NCBI RefSeq assembly: GCF_002907375.1
Contig: NZ_MIYK01000010.1
Coordinates: 248,001-312,000, forward strand
From: Fructilactobacillus lindneri DSM 20690 = JCM 11027
Lineage (GTDB): Bacteria; Bacillota; Bacilli; Lactobacillales; Lactobacillaceae
Direction: 5' to 3'
DNA length: 64,000 nt
The notes beneath the pieces were generated by a model, which saw only the letters and a program-made list of their open reading frames with translations, searched no databases and was not told the origin of the DNA. Positions 34,511-44,953 of the stretch are shown here, in pieces (position 1 is the stretch's first letter; each line of letters starts with the position of its first letter). A program made the translations under genes and the position numbers.

Positions 34511-35149
34511 ATGATAGTTTTATCAGGAACGATTGGTGCTGGAAAAACGTCTCTAACTACTTTGTTAGCAGGACATCTAAATGCACCGGCGTTTTATGAG
34601 TCAGTAGATGATAATCAGATTCTACCTTTGTTTTATAAAGATCCAAAAAAGTATGCATTTTTATTACAAATTTACTTTTTGAATAAACGACTTGATAGTA
34701 TTAAAGAAGCTAGCAATAATAAATATAGTGTGATGGATCGTTCAATTTTTGAAGATTCGTTATTGTTTCATCTTAATGCTGATTTAGGACGGTCAACTGA
34801 CATTGAAGTACAAACCTATGACTCTTTGTTAGAAAATATGTTACAGCAGATTCCAAATAGTAAGTTTCAAAAGACGCCTGATTTATTAATTTATATTTCG
34901 GTTTCATTTGATACGATGTTAAAAAGAATCAAAAAACGTGGTCGATCATATGAACAAATAGATAATGATGCGAGTTTATATGATTATTATCATGAATTAA
35001 ATCAACGCTATCGTTCGTGGTATGAAAAATATGATTTATCGCCTAAAATAGAGATTGATGGAGATAAATATGATTTCGTTACAAATGAAAAAGCACAAAA
35101 AGCAGTTATAAAACTGTTAGATGAAAAAATCAAAGAAGTATTAGGTTAA
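34511..35149 (+). CDS. Deoxynucleoside kinase (deoxyadenosine/deoxyguanosine type)
   Basis: A 212-residue kinase that phosphorylates deoxynucleosides to dNMPs for salvage. The P-loop is SGTIGAGKTSLTTLLAGHLN at residues 5-24; the FYESVDDNQILP segment precedes it in the active site. The family DRS motif is in YSVMDRSIFEDSLLF, and RIKKRGRSYEQ is the lid (RxKxR-like). Lactobacilli carry dAK and dGK as paired genes; here only one is present. ATG 34511 with AAAAGGAGA is preferred over the longer frame start. With a broken purine pathway, this enzyme could be important. Which base it prefers is unknown. Confidence 0.88.
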   Translation: MIVLSGTIGAGKTSLTTLLAGHLNAPAFYESVDDNQILPLFYKDPKKYAFLLQIYFLNKRLDSIKEASNNKYSVMDRSIFEDSLLFHLNADLGRSTDIEVQTYDSLLENMLQQIPNSKFQKTPDLLIYISVSFDTMLKRIKKRGRSYEQIDNDASLYDYYHELNQRYRSWYEKYDLSPKIEIDGDKYDFVTNEKAQKAVIKLLDEKIKEVLG

Positions 35150-35174
35150 AATAAATAATTATTGTATAATTAAG

Positions 35175-35375
35175 AAAAAGCATATTTATAAGTAGAAATA
35201 CAGAGAGATGGCGTTGCTGAGAGTCATCATTCGAAAATTCCGGTATGTGAATTGGCAGTTAATCCTGCACGGCGATTCCGTTATTAATCAAAATTAAGGG
35301 CCTGTAATAATTACAGGAACTTGGGTGGTACCGCGAAAAGACCTTCGTCCCAATTGACGAGGGTCTTTTTTGTTT
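35175..35375 (+). ncRNA. T-box riboswitch upstream of serS
   Basis: A stem I region with AGAGAGATGG and GCTGAGAGTC starts it. Next is AAGGGCCTG...CAGGAACTTG, then the T-box GGTGGTACCGCG (35325-35336). The terminator AAGACCTTCGTC/GACGAGGGTCTT with TTTTTT follows (35338-35372). The UGGU bulge can pair with a GCCA tRNA end, as in tRNA-Ser. Uncharged tRNA-Ser should favour read-through into serS. A TATAAT at 35165-35170 is the likely -10. Confidence 0.92.
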
Positions 35376-35397
35376 ATTTTTAAAGGAGGAAATAAGA

Positions 35398-36687
35398 ATG
35401 TTAGATATGAAAATGATTCGTCAAAACTTAGATTGGTATAAAAATAAGATGGCTGAACGTGGAGTTGAAGCAGAAACCATTGATAAGTTAATGGAATTAG
35501 ATAATCAACGCCGGGATTTAATTGTAAAAAGCGAATCATTGAAGGCTGAAAGAAATGAAGTATCAGATCAGATTTCACATTTAAAACGGAACAAAGAAAA
35601 TGCTGATGACGCTATCACACGCATGCGTGAAGTTGGAGCAGAAATCAAGCAACTTGATGAACAGTTGGAGCAAGTTAAAACTGAACAAGATGATCTTGAA
35701 GCTCATTTGCCCAACGTTCCACATGATGGAGTTCCAGTTAGTTTAACTGAAGAAGGTGCGGTCGAACTACGCAAGGTTGGAACACCACGTAAATTTGATT
35801 TCAAACCCAAACCACATTGGGAAATTGGAGAAAATCTTGATATTTTAGATTTTAAACGTAGTGCTAAAGTTGCTGGTAGCCGATTTGTTTATTACTTAGG
35901 TGCTGGATCAATGTTAGAACGAGCTGTTTATAATTTTTATTTAGATGAAAATGATAAAGCTGGTTATACAGAAATCATCCCGCCTTATATGGTTAATTCA
36001 GCTTCGATGTTTGGAACTGGACAATTTCCTAAGTTCAAAGAAAACAAAGCTGGTTTTGAAATTAAAGACAGTGATTTGACGATGATTCCCACCGCTGAAG
36101 TTCCATTGGTTAACTTTTATCGTGATGAAGTAATTCCAAGTGAAAAATTACCAGTTAAGTTTACTGCTTTGAGTCCAGCTTTTAGATCAGAGGCCGGAAG
36201 TGCCGGTAGAGATACAAAAGGACTAATCCGGTTGCACCAATTTAATAAAGTAGAAATGGTGCAATTTACGAAGCCTGAAGATTCATGGGATGCGTTAGAG
36301 AACATTACTCATCAAGCTGAAAGTTCCCTTAAAAAACTAGGAATTCCTTATCATGTTATTACTCTTACTAGCAGTGACATGAGTTTTACTGCTTCTATGA
36401 CTCATGATATTGAAGTTTGGATGCCATCACAGGATTGTTATCGTGAAATTTCAAGTTGTTCAAATACGACTGATTTTCAGGCTCGTCGTGCTCATATTCA
36501 ATATCGTGATGAAAATGGAAAACTACAATATATTCATACTTTAAATGGTTCTGGATTAGCAGTGGGAAGAACAGTAGCTGCAATTTTAGAGAATTTTCAA
36601 AATGATGATGGATCAGTAAATATTCCTGAAGTATTGCAGCCATATATGCATGGAATGAAGAAAATAACTAAGCAAGAATTATTTTAA
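35398..36687 (+). CDS. serS: Seryl-tRNA synthetase
   Basis: A 429-residue class II synthetase. The N-terminal coiled-coil arm (about 30-105; [20 protein letters not shown]) binds the long variable arm of tRNA-Ser. The catalytic core has motif 2 in [20 protein letters not shown] then [16 protein letters not shown], and motif 3 in [35 protein letters not shown] is another signature. Length is normal. It is controlled by the T-box upstream, with AAAGGAGG before ATG 35398, and is followed by a terminator. Identification is certain. Confidence 0.97.
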   Translation: MLDMKMIRQNLDWYKNKMAERGVEAETIDKLMELDNQRRDLIVKSESLKAERNEVSDQISHLKRNKENADDAITRMREVGAEIKQLDEQLEQVKTEQDDLEAHLPNVPHDGVPVSLTEEGAVELRKVGTPRKFDFKPKPHWEIGENLDILDFKRSAKVAGSRFVYYLGAGSMLERAVYNFYLDENDKAGYTEIIPPYMVNSASMFGTGQFPKFKENKAGFEIKDSDLTMIPTAEVPLVNFYRDEVIPSEKLPVKFTALSPAFRSEAGSAGRDTKGLIRLHQFNKVEMVQFTKPEDSWDALENITHQAESSLKKLGIPYHVITLTSSDMSFTASMTHDIEVWMPSQDCYREISSCSNTTDFQARRAHIQYRDENGKLQYIHTLNGSGLAVGRTVAAILENFQNDDGSVNIPEVLQPYMHGMKKITKQELF

Positions 36688-36768
36688 CGATACATTGTTA
36701 ATATTTAAACCTTATAATAAAACAAATGTATTATTTAAAAATAAATTTAAAAAATTAAATTAATTTTT

Positions 36769-36816
36769 AGAATGCTCATTACCGAATTAATACCGACAAT
36801 GAGCATTCTATTTTTA
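36769..36816 (+). terminator. Terminator of serS
   Basis: AGAATGCTCATT and AATGAGCATTCT pair, with CGG-like inner pairing, then ATTTTTAT. Confidence 0.88.
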
Positions 36817-36966
36817 TACTATAAAATCCCTTCAAAGTCACTTAAATTATTAATTCTAGTTATTTCTATAAATTAATAAAGCAAATAAAAATGTACTGAT
36901 TAAAACTATGTTGTAATAATTACTTTGTTAGACAATAAAATTAGACTATGTTATCTTAAAAACATC

Positions 36967-36996
36967 AATATAAATGATAATGCTATCATTTATATT
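36967..36996 (+). promoter_or_regulatory. Perfect 13-bp inverted repeat in the adhesin leader
   Basis: AATATAAATGATA (36967-36979) and TATCATTTATATT (36984-36996) flank ATGC. TCTTTTTAAAATG follows before the RBS. It could be an operator or an mRNA hairpin. Most of the 344-bp gap around it (36688-37032) is AT-rich with nothing else identifiable but the serS terminator. Confidence 0.45.
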
Positions 36997-37032
36997 AATA
37001 TCTTTTTAAAATGTTTTGGGGAGGGATTTTCC

Positions 37033-40000
37033 ATGTGGAATAGTGAAAATAAGATGCATTATAAAATGTATAAAGCAGGAAAGCATTGGATGTATAGTGC
37101 GATTACTGTAACAATGTTTTCAGTTGCTACATTAGGAGGTACATTATTATTAAATAATAACCATGTACATGCCGATACTAATAGTTTGACTCAAGGACAA
37201 AAGACAAACATAGGTCAAATCAGTAGTAGTATCACACAAGAAAATACAGGATCTGATTCAAAGAATGAATCAGCAACTAATGATACAGCAGTTACAGAGG
37301 AAAAAGCAGTCGCTGATTCCAAAAATGAATCAGTAGCTAATGATAACGCAGCCGCAAAACCAGAAGAACAAAAGCAATCAGCTGCAACAGATACAGCAGC
37401 TACAGAGGAAAAAGCAGTTACTGATTCCAAAAATGAATCAGTAGCTAATGATAACGCAGCTGTAAAATCAAAAGAACAAAAACAAGCAGCGTCAACAGAT
37501 ACAGCAGCTACAGAGGAAAAAGCAGGCACTGATTCCAAAAATGAATCAGCAGCTAATGATAACGCAGCTGCAAAACCAGAAGAACAAAAACAGCCGGTTG
37601 CAACAACTCCAGCAGCTACAGAGGAAAAAGCAGGCACTGATTCCAAAAATGAATCAGTAGCTAATGATAACGCAGCTGCAAAACCAGAAGAACAAAAGCA
37701 GCTAGTTGCAACAATTCCAGCAGCTACAGAGGAAAAAGCAGTTACTGATTCCAAAAATGAATCAGCAACTAGTGACAATACAGCTGCAAAACCAGAAGAA
37801 CAAAAGCAATCAGCGGCAACAGATACAACAATTGCAGAGGAAAAAGCAGGCACTGATTCAAATAATGAATCAGTAACTAGAGACAATACAGCTACAAAAT
37901 CAGAAGCACAAACACAAGCAGCTACTGATTCTGAAAATGATTATCAATCAACGGATAATGCACAAGATGTTGATAATACATTAGAAAGTGATAAGTTTAA
38001 AAATCTTGAAGTGGTTAACTCAACAACTGATGATCCAAATAATAGTAATGTTACCAAAAATCAAAATGTTGATGAGATTGATGATTCATATGATAAAGCT
38101 CAATTACGATTAGCAGCAACTGATACTGATTCTGTAACTGTAACTACTGCACAAGAATTTTATGATGCTTTAACGAAAGGTACCGCGCCTACAATCAATG
38201 TTGGAGCTAATATTGATCTTAGCACTTTGGCTCCTAGCGCAGGCCCTACTGAAATAACAATGCAAAATTTGCGAGATAATGTAGTTCTTCAATCCACTCC
38301 TGGTGAGACTTATACTGTAGATTTAGGTCCCTATGCTTTTAGAATACAAAACAGTAACGCTAATGTTACGATTCAAAATTTAAAGGCTTTTGGTCGTAGC
38401 TATTATGGAATTATTTCTAGAGCAGGTAGATATGATCTTAGTAATTTGGATTATACTGGATCTCAACTAATCTATTCACCAAGTGCTGATATTTATATTC
38501 ATAATAAGGTTACTTCTGCAAGTGTTACATCATACAACAATGGATTTTCAGGTGGAGAAAAGTATACTCAAGATTGTACTCCAACTAGTGTTCCTAATAG
38601 ACAACAAGTAATTCAAGGGGAATCAATTACTTTTACTTCCGGAAGTACTTTTGATGCTTCCACAGTTAATGGAAACGTTATTGAATTAAGTTCTGGTGGA
38701 AAAGGTGCTGTTTTGGAAGACAATTCTACTGTTACTTTGCATCCACATGGCGCTAATAGTAGTGGAGAAGACATAAGCAATGGTTCTGCTTATGCTATTA
38801 AAGCTAGTAGTGCTAATGTATCAATTGGGAAAAATGCAGCTTTGAATATTATTGCTGATGATAGTCAGCCTGCAGATAAAGGGATGACGGCTGGAGCTAT
38901 TTATCTCAGTGGTACATCAGAAATCAACATCGCTGATAATGGAAAATTAAATGTTGAGACTGATGGACAAGCAAAGTCTGAGCCAATTTATTTAACTAAT
39001 AGTTCAACAATGAATGTTTCAGACAGTTCATCGTTTACATACAATGGAAATAACCTTGGTAATTATACTGGCGATATTATCCATGTAGATGGAACTGGTA
39101 TTTTCTCAATTAGTCAAAATGGTAATTTCCAAGTTAATGTTGATGGGAATGGAAAAATTCAAGTTTTTGGAATCAAAAATTCAGGAAACTTTACTGTTGA
39201 CCACCCAGGGATATTTATTGTTGATACCACAAAAAACACTAATTCTGGAACTACGATGTTGGCGAATGGATCATTAAAAGTAACTAATGCGGAACTGAAA
39301 TTATCAGATGGGTCTAATTCAATTCCAATTAAATCAGTTACATTGTATTTCCAAAATGGAATAGTAACAGATGTTCAAGATTTACAAACTATCTCTCGAT
39401 CCGAAATTGATAACTTTATAGGTAAAACTGATATTTTAACGAATCTAGATGATAGTCAACAAGATGCAGACAATCAGGCAATTATTTCTACTTTGAAAAA
39501 TAATGGTAATGCACTTCGGGTAGTTGAATTTCTTGCTGATACCCCATCAAAAGAGGACAAAGATGCAGCTATCAACAAACTTAAAAATTATGGACAGGCT
39601 GCTAAAGATAAGATTGCCAATATGCCTGGGTTGACTCCTGATGAGATTAGCGATGGCCAAAAAGAAGTTGATGATGCAGTAAATGATGGAGTTAATAATA
39701 TTGAAAGTTCCCAAACTCCAGAAGCAATGATGGGTTCATTGAAAGATGGTGAAACCAACATTGATAAAATTGTTGATGGATTACAAGGAACCAGTGATAC
39801 TAATATTAAAAATGCTAAACAAACGGCAAGTGATAATGTCGATAATGCTGCAAAAGATGCCATTGATCACATTAATAATGAACCGAACTTAACGCCAGAC
39901 GAAAAGAAAGATGCCGTTAATAAGGTAACTGATGATGCCAATCAAGCTAAAGATCAGATTAATAACGCTGGTAGTCTAGATGACATTAAGAAGGCCGCTG

Positions 40001-41924
40001 ATGACGGAATCACTAAGATTACTAACGATCAAAATGCTGCTGACTTGCAAAATGCTAAAAACGAAGCTAAAGATGAATTAGCAAAATACGGTCAAGCCAC
40101 AAAAGATAAGATTGCTGAGATACCAGGTTTAACTAGTGATCAAATCAGTTCAGCAGATAGTGATATTGATAAAGAAGTCGCCAATGGATCTGCAAATATT
40201 GATAATGCTAGTGACATTGCAGGTGTTAAAAGTGCCTTAACTACCAGTGAAGGCAACATTGATAAGATTGTTGATTTGCAAAATGCTAAAAACAAGGCTA
40301 AAGGTGAACTAGTAAATTACGGTCAAGCTGCAAAAGATAAGATTGCTAAGATGCCAGGCTTAACTAGTGATCAAATCAGTTCAGCTGATGCAGCAATTGA
40401 TAAAGAAGTCGCTAACGGTTCTGCAAATATTGATAATGCTAGTGACACCGCAGGTGTTGATAGTGCCTTAACTACCAGTGAAGGTAATATTGATAAAATT
40501 GTTGATAGTCAACAAGCCGCTAGTGATAGTAAGATTAGTAGTGATAAAACAGCTGCTATTAATAATGTAGATCAAGCCGCAAAAGATGCGATTGATCATA
40601 TCAATAATAACGATTCCAGCTTGACGCAAGATGAAAAAAATAGTGCGATTAATAAGATAACTGATGATGCTAATCAAGCTAAAGATCAGATTAATAACGC
40701 TACTACTCCAGATGCGATTACGAATGCTGAAAATGACGGAATCACTAACATTAAAAATGATCAAAATGCAGCTGATTTGCAAAACTTGCAAAATGCTAAA
40801 AACAAGGCTAAAGGCGAACTAGCAGATTACGGACAAGCCGCAAAAGATAAGATTGCTAAGATGCTAGGCTTAACTAGTGATCAAATCAGTTCAGCAGATA
40901 GTGATATTGATAAAGAAGTTGCTAATGGTTCTGCAAATATTGATAATGCTAGTGACACCGCAGGTGTTGATAGTGCCTTAACTACCAGTGAAGGTAACAT
41001 TGATAAGATTGTTGATAGTCAACAAGCTGCTAGTGATAGCAAGATTAGTAGTGATAAGAAAACGGCCAGTGACAATGTTGATCATGCTGCAAAAGATGCG
41101 ATTGATCACATTAACAATGAACCAAACTTAACGCCAGACGAAAAGAAAGATGCCGTTAAGAAGGTAACTGATGACGCTAATCAAGCAAAAGACCAAATTA
41201 ATAACGCTGGTAATCCAGATGAGATTAAGAAGGCCGCTGATGACGGAATCACTAAGATTACTAACGATCAAAATGCAGCCGACTTGCAAAATGCTAAAAA
41301 CAAGGCTAAAGGCGAACTAGCAGATTACGGACAAGCTCCGCAAAAGATAAGATTGCTAAGATGCTAGGCTTAACTAGTGATCAAATCAGTTCAGCTGATG
41401 CAGCAATTGATAAAGAAGTCGCTAACGGTTCAACAAATATTGATAATGCTAGTGACACCGCAGGTGTTGATAGTGCCTTAACTACCAGTGAAGGTAACAT
41501 TGATAAGATTGTTGATATTCAACAAGCTGCCAGTGATAGTAAGATTAGTAATGATAAGCAGTCAGATAGCGATGATGTAGATCATGCCACAAAAGATGCG
41601 ATTGGTCACATTAATAACGAACCTAACTTAACTCCAGCTAAAAAGAAAGATGTCGTTAAGAAGGTAACTGATGATGCTAATCAGGCTAAGGACCAAATTA
41701 ATAAGGCCGTTACACCAGTCGAGATTAAGAAAGCAGCTGATAACGGAATTATTAACGATCAAGAGAATTTTAAACATTCTAGTAATAAATCAGTCAGTGA
41801 AAATAAAAAAGATCTTCCACAAACTGGTCAAAGCAATAGTGTTCTAGAGCTATTGGGTATAATGGAATTAACTCTTCTTGGAATTTTTGGTTTGGCAAAA
41901 ACTAAAAAAAGAAAAGAAAAATAA
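37033..41924 (+). pseudogene. LPxTG-anchored repetitive surface adhesin, frameshifted before the anchor
   Basis: A cell-wall surface protein of about 1,630 codons. The N-terminus has a KxYKxGKxW signal (HYKMYKAGKHWMYSAIT, near 9-25) and cleavage after VHA. Next are six 36-residue repeats (37289-37930; unit contains EEKAxTDSKNES and KPEEQKQ). A pectate lyase-like beta-helix domain follows (about 38130-39350; TITVNV-type strands, NVTIQNLKAFGRSY). Then come helical DUF1542-like repeats in two alternating types: YGQAAKDKI/DNASDTAGVDSALTTSEGNI and AKDAIDHINNEPNLTPDEKK (39570-41750). Near 41337-41343 GGACAAGCCGCAAAAG, found in sister repeats, has become GGACAAGCTCCGCAAAAG (+2), so the frame ends at 41367. 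The other frame continues to LPQTGQSNS and KTKKRKEK at 41924. ATG 37033 has GGGGAGGG. Confidence 0.85.
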
Positions 41925-41996
41925 TTTTATTTATAATTTAGATTCTCTGTTAATCTTATTAATAAATAAAATGTTTGAATAAATTGTTTTCGCATT

Positions 41997-42032
41997 AAGC
42001 GATTGAATTCTTAGTGAATTCAATCGCTTTTT
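41997..42032 (+). terminator. Terminator after the adhesin gene
   Basis: AAGCGATTGAATTC and GAATTCAATCGCTT pair around TTAGT, then TTTT. Confidence 0.92.
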
Positions 42033-42238
42033 GTTTAAGAAATTTTAAAAATTATATATTTGAAAATAAAATTATGAAGATTTATATAGATATGAAATTT
42101 TAATTAGATATTTTTTAAGAGCTTATACTGATATTCAATTGGTATGAGTCTTTTTTGTATTTCTTAATTTTTTATGTCATTTTAATTAAAAACAATATTT
42201 AAATATACTAAGATTCTGTTTTTTGATTAATCAAGGCA

Positions 42239-42251
42239 AAAAGCGAACATT
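42239..42251 (+). promoter_or_regulatory. PurBox-like site upstream of the purine operon
   Basis: AAAAGCGAACATT matches the PurR PurBox AWWWCCGAACWWT at 12 of 13 positions. A weak reverse-oriented candidate (AAAGTTAACTTTA) lies at 42271-42283. The rest of the 430-bp gap is AT-rich; no purine riboswitch is visible. Confidence 0.55.
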
Positions 42252-42284
42252 AAAATTTGTAATTCACTAAAAAGTTAACTTTAA

Positions 42285-42314
42285 TTGACATATATAAGAA
42301 CTATATGGTTTAAT
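42285..42314 (+). promoter_or_regulatory. Promoter of the purine operon
   Basis: TTGACA (42285-42290), an 18-bp spacer and TTTAAT (42309-42314) lie about 45 bp upstream of purE. Confidence 0.6.
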
Positions 42315-42359
42315 TTATATGAAAGATAGTCCAAAAGGCGAATTATAAGGAGAGTATTA

Positions 42360-42853
42360 ATGGCAAAAGTTATGATTGTGATGGGTTCTATTTCAGATTG
42401 GCCAACGATGAAAGAAACTGCTCAAGTTTTGGATGATTTGGGAGTTCCTTATGACAAAAAAATCATTTCTGCTCATCGAACTCCAGATTTATTAACTGAA
42501 TTTGCAAAAAGTACTTTAAATGAAGGAGTTTCGGTTATTATTGCCGGCGCAGGAGGGGCAGCCCACTTACCCGGTATGATTGCCGCTAATACAATTGTTC
42601 CAGTAATTGGAGTTCCCATTAAAAGTAAAGCTCTTAACGGCTTAGACTCACTTCTAAGCATTGTACAAATGCCATCAGGTGTTCCGCGGTTGCAACTGTG
42701 GCAATTGGGACTCCCGGTGCCAAAAATGCTGGATATCTAGTTGCGCAACAACTAGCTATGTCTGATAAATCCATTCGAGAAAATGTCATTAATTTTAGAA
42801 AAAATGCGGTGCAGTCAGTACTTGAAAGCGAGGAAAAATTAGATGAAGAATAA
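42360..42853 (+). pseudogene. purE: N5-CAIR mutase (PurE), frameshifted
   Basis: PurE converts N5-carboxyaminoimidazole ribonucleotide to CAIR. The N-terminal two thirds is normal: [29 protein letters not shown], and [20 protein letters not shown]. After VQMPSGVP the sequence reads GTTCCGCGGTTGCA where GTTCCGGTTGCA is expected: CG is doubled (about 42685-42688). The main frame then ends at 42740 as [17 protein letters not shown]. The correct frame ([20 protein letters not shown]) continues to 42853, overlapping the start of purK by 11 bp as an intact operon would. Joined length is 163 residues, normal for PurE. RBS AAGGAGAG precedes ATG 42360. Confidence 0.88.
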
Positions 42854-43979
42854 TAAAATTATTCCTCCAGCTACAATTGGAATTATTGGCGGTGGACAAT
42901 TAGGCCGCATGATGGCAGAAGCAGCCAAACCAATGGGATATAACGTTATTATTTTAGATCCGCAACCTAACTCACCTGCTGGACAAGTTTCAGATAAGCA
43001 AATTGTGGCAGAATATGATGATGTTGCTGCTTTAACTGAGTTGGCTAAACTTTGTGATGTTTTAACTTATGAGTTTGAAAATGTTGATACAGATGCTTTA
43101 AAACAAGTCTCCGATTTAGTTAGTGTTCCTCAAGGTACTAAACTATTGGAAATCACTTCTGATCGACTATTAGAAAAAGAATTTATCCAAAAAATTGGGC
43201 TTCCAGTAACAGATTTTGCAGATGTCGCAACAATTGGAAATCTTCCTCAGGCAGCAGCTAAAGTGGGATATCCAGCCATTTTAAAAACACGTAGTGGTGG
43301 ATACGATGGTCATGGCCAATGGAACATTGAAAATGAAGCCGAAATGAAGGAAGTTTTACATAAATTAACTGGAAAAATTAATGTACCACTGATTTTGGAA
43401 AAGAAATTAGCATTTAATCAAGAAATCAGCATCATGGTAACGCGTGATGGGAATCAAGAAATTAGAACTTGGCCCATTGCTCAAAATACACATCAAGATC
43501 ACATTTTAAAAACGACTGAAGTAAATAATTATTTACCAGAAAAATTAGTTCAAGCAGCCCATGAATATGCCAGGATGATTGCCGACGCTTTGAATTTAAA
43601 CGGAGTTTTAGGAATTGAAATGTTCGTGGTTGGCGATGAAGTTTATATTAATGAATTAGCACCGCGTCCCCATAATTCTGGTCATTATTCAATTGAAGGT
43701 TGTAATGTTTCTCAATTTGAAGGACATATTCGCAGTATTACTGGGTTGCCAATTGCCAAGATTGCACAATTGGATGATTCAATTTGCATGATTAATCTAT
43801 TAGGTGATCAGATGACTCAGGCACGCAATGATTTAATTAATCATCCAGAATGGCATTTTCATGATTACCAAAAAGATCAAATTAAACCGAAACGAAAAAT
43901 GGGTCACATAACCGTTTTAGGACAAAAAAATAGTGAGAATTTAAAAACATGGGAGAAGGCACATCATGAAATCAATTAA
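42843..43979 (+). CDS. purK: N5-carboxyaminoimidazole ribonucleotide synthase
   Basis: A 378-residue ATP-grasp enzyme that carboxylates AIR with bicarbonate and ATP. It starts KIIPPATIGIIGGGQLGRMM (GGGQLGRM is a family signature). Further markers are ILKTRSGGYDGHGQW (glycine-rich ATP loop), LILEKKLAFNQEISIMV and NELAPRPHNSGHYSIEGCN. The ATG overlaps the purE frame, and the stop lies inside the purC reading frame. It looks intact. With PurE and PurC both broken, its product has no route forward. Confidence 0.95.
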   Translation: MKNNKIIPPATIGIIGGGQLGRMMAEAAKPMGYNVIILDPQPNSPAGQVSDKQIVAEYDDVAALTELAKLCDVLTYEFENVDTDALKQVSDLVSVPQGTKLLEITSDRLLEKEFIQKIGLPVTDFADVATIGNLPQAAAKVGYPAILKTRSGGYDGHGQWNIENEAEMKEVLHKLTGKINVPLILEKKLAFNQEISIMVTRDGNQEIRTWPIAQNTHQDHILKTTEVNNYLPEKLVQAAHEYARMIADALNLNGVLGIEMFVVGDEVYINELAPRPHNSGHYSIEGCNVSQFEGHIRSITGLPIAKIAQLDDSICMINLLGDQMTQARNDLINHPEWHFHDYQKDQIKPKRKMGHITVLGQKNSENLKTWEKAHHEIN

Positions 43980-44694
43980 AAAAGGGGAACAAATCACTTA
44001 AGGAAAAGCAAAAGTGATTTTTGCAACTGATGATCCAGAAGTTTTATGGGTTCACAGTAAAGACCAAGCCACTGCTTTGAATGGTAAAAAGAAGGTAGCC
44101 ATTAATCAAAAGGGATACTACACCAACCATATTAGTTCCTTATTATTTCAATATTTAAATAGTCAGGACGTAGCAACTCATTTTCTTAGTTTAGAAAGTG
44201 ATACTGATGTGCTGGTAAAACGTTTGAAAATGATGCCTTTAGAAGTAGTTGTACGAAATTTTGCTTCTGGTCATTTTGTAAGTCGATTTGCAGTTCCTAA
44301 TATGTTGAAATTAAATCCGCCAGTGCAGGAATTTTATTATAAATCTGATGAGTTAGATGATCCGATGATTAATGATTCCCAAATTATCGCTTTAAAAATT
44401 GCCGATGAACAACAAATAAAAGTATTGAAAACTAAAGCTTTGAAAATTAATGAATCATTAAAAGCACTCTTTGAACAGATTAAGATTGATTTAGTCGACA
44501 TTAAATTTGAGTTTGGAATTACTAAAACTGGCGAGTTAGTTTTAGGTGATGAACTTTCACCTGATAACATGCGGTTAGTTGATCAAGAAACCGGTAAATC
44601 ACTTGATAAGGATGTCTTTAGAAAAGAAACTGGTAATTTACTTGATGGTTATGCAGTTGTATTAGATCGTTTGCAACAAAAAATAGGAGAATGA
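43966..44694 (+). pseudogene. purC: SAICAR synthase (PurC), nonsense-interrupted
   Basis: PurC joins CAIR and aspartate to form SAICAR. ATG 43966 opens a frame MKSIKKGEQIT that meets TAA at 43999-44001. Beyond it the same frame continues GKAKVIFATDDPEVLWVHSK, where PurC proteins have (Y)EGKAK. The stop is therefore best explained as GAA to TAA (codon 12). The rest is normal: LEVVVRNFASGHFVSRFAVP, DPMINDSQI, DIKFEFGITKTGELVLGDEL and SPDNMRLVD. The total is 242 residues if the codon is restored, a typical length. A GTG at 44014 could restart but would drop the N-terminal beta strand with the EGKAK loop and has no RBS. purS overlaps its end. Confidence 0.88.
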
Positions 44695-44696
44695 TT

Positions 44697-44951
44697 ATGT
44701 ATTTTGGGAGAGTCTACGTTTCATATAAACAATCAGTGTTAGATCCACAAGGTGAAGTCATTAAGTCTGGTTTAACGCACATGGGCTTTAACAAGATTGA
44801 ATCTGTTAAACAAGGAAAATACTTTGAAATTAAATTTGCAGCTGCTGATATGGAACAAGCTAAACAAGAATTAGTAAAAATGATTGAAGCTCTTTTAATT
44901 AATGCCAATACCGAAACGTATCGTTATGATTTAAAAGAATTGGAGGATTAA
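44697..44951 (+). CDS. purS: Phosphoribosylformylglycinamidine synthase subunit PurS
   Basis: An 84-residue small subunit of the three-part FGAM synthase (PurS-PurQ-PurL), which dimerises and helps transfer ammonia from PurQ to Pur[21 protein letters not shown] and [20 protein letters not shown] are typical. ATG 44697 lies 8 nt from GGAG; ATG 44691 is too close to it. Spacing is 2 bp to purQ. Intact. Confidence 0.92.
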   Translation: MYFGRVYVSYKQSVLDPQGEVIKSGLTHMGFNKIESVKQGKYFEIKFAAADMEQAKQELVKMIEALLINANTETYRYDLKELED

Positions 44952-44953
44952 GC

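Noticed and set aside
37215-37886. 223-codon open frame on the minus strand opposite the adhesin repeats
   Set aside because: It mirrors the 36-residue repeats of the plus-strand gene, has no RBS and consists of low-complexity repeats; a shadow of the coding strand.
37289-37930. 108-bp direct repeats considered as a CRISPR array
   Set aside because: Units are contiguous, multiples of three, and encode protein repeats with no spacers.
40468-40791. 107-codon minus-strand frame inside the adhesin
   Set aside because: It is opposite a coding repeat region and has no RBS or recognisable protein features.
39570-41750. Alternating repeats considered as a mobile or satellite element
   Set aside because: They stay in frame and encode DUF1542-like helical repeats of the surface protein.
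42117-42156. Weak hairpin AAGAGCTTATAC/GTATGAGTCTT followed by T's before the purine promoter
   Set aside because: Imperfect pairing and a position upstream of the likely purE promoter; not supported as attenuator or riboswitch.
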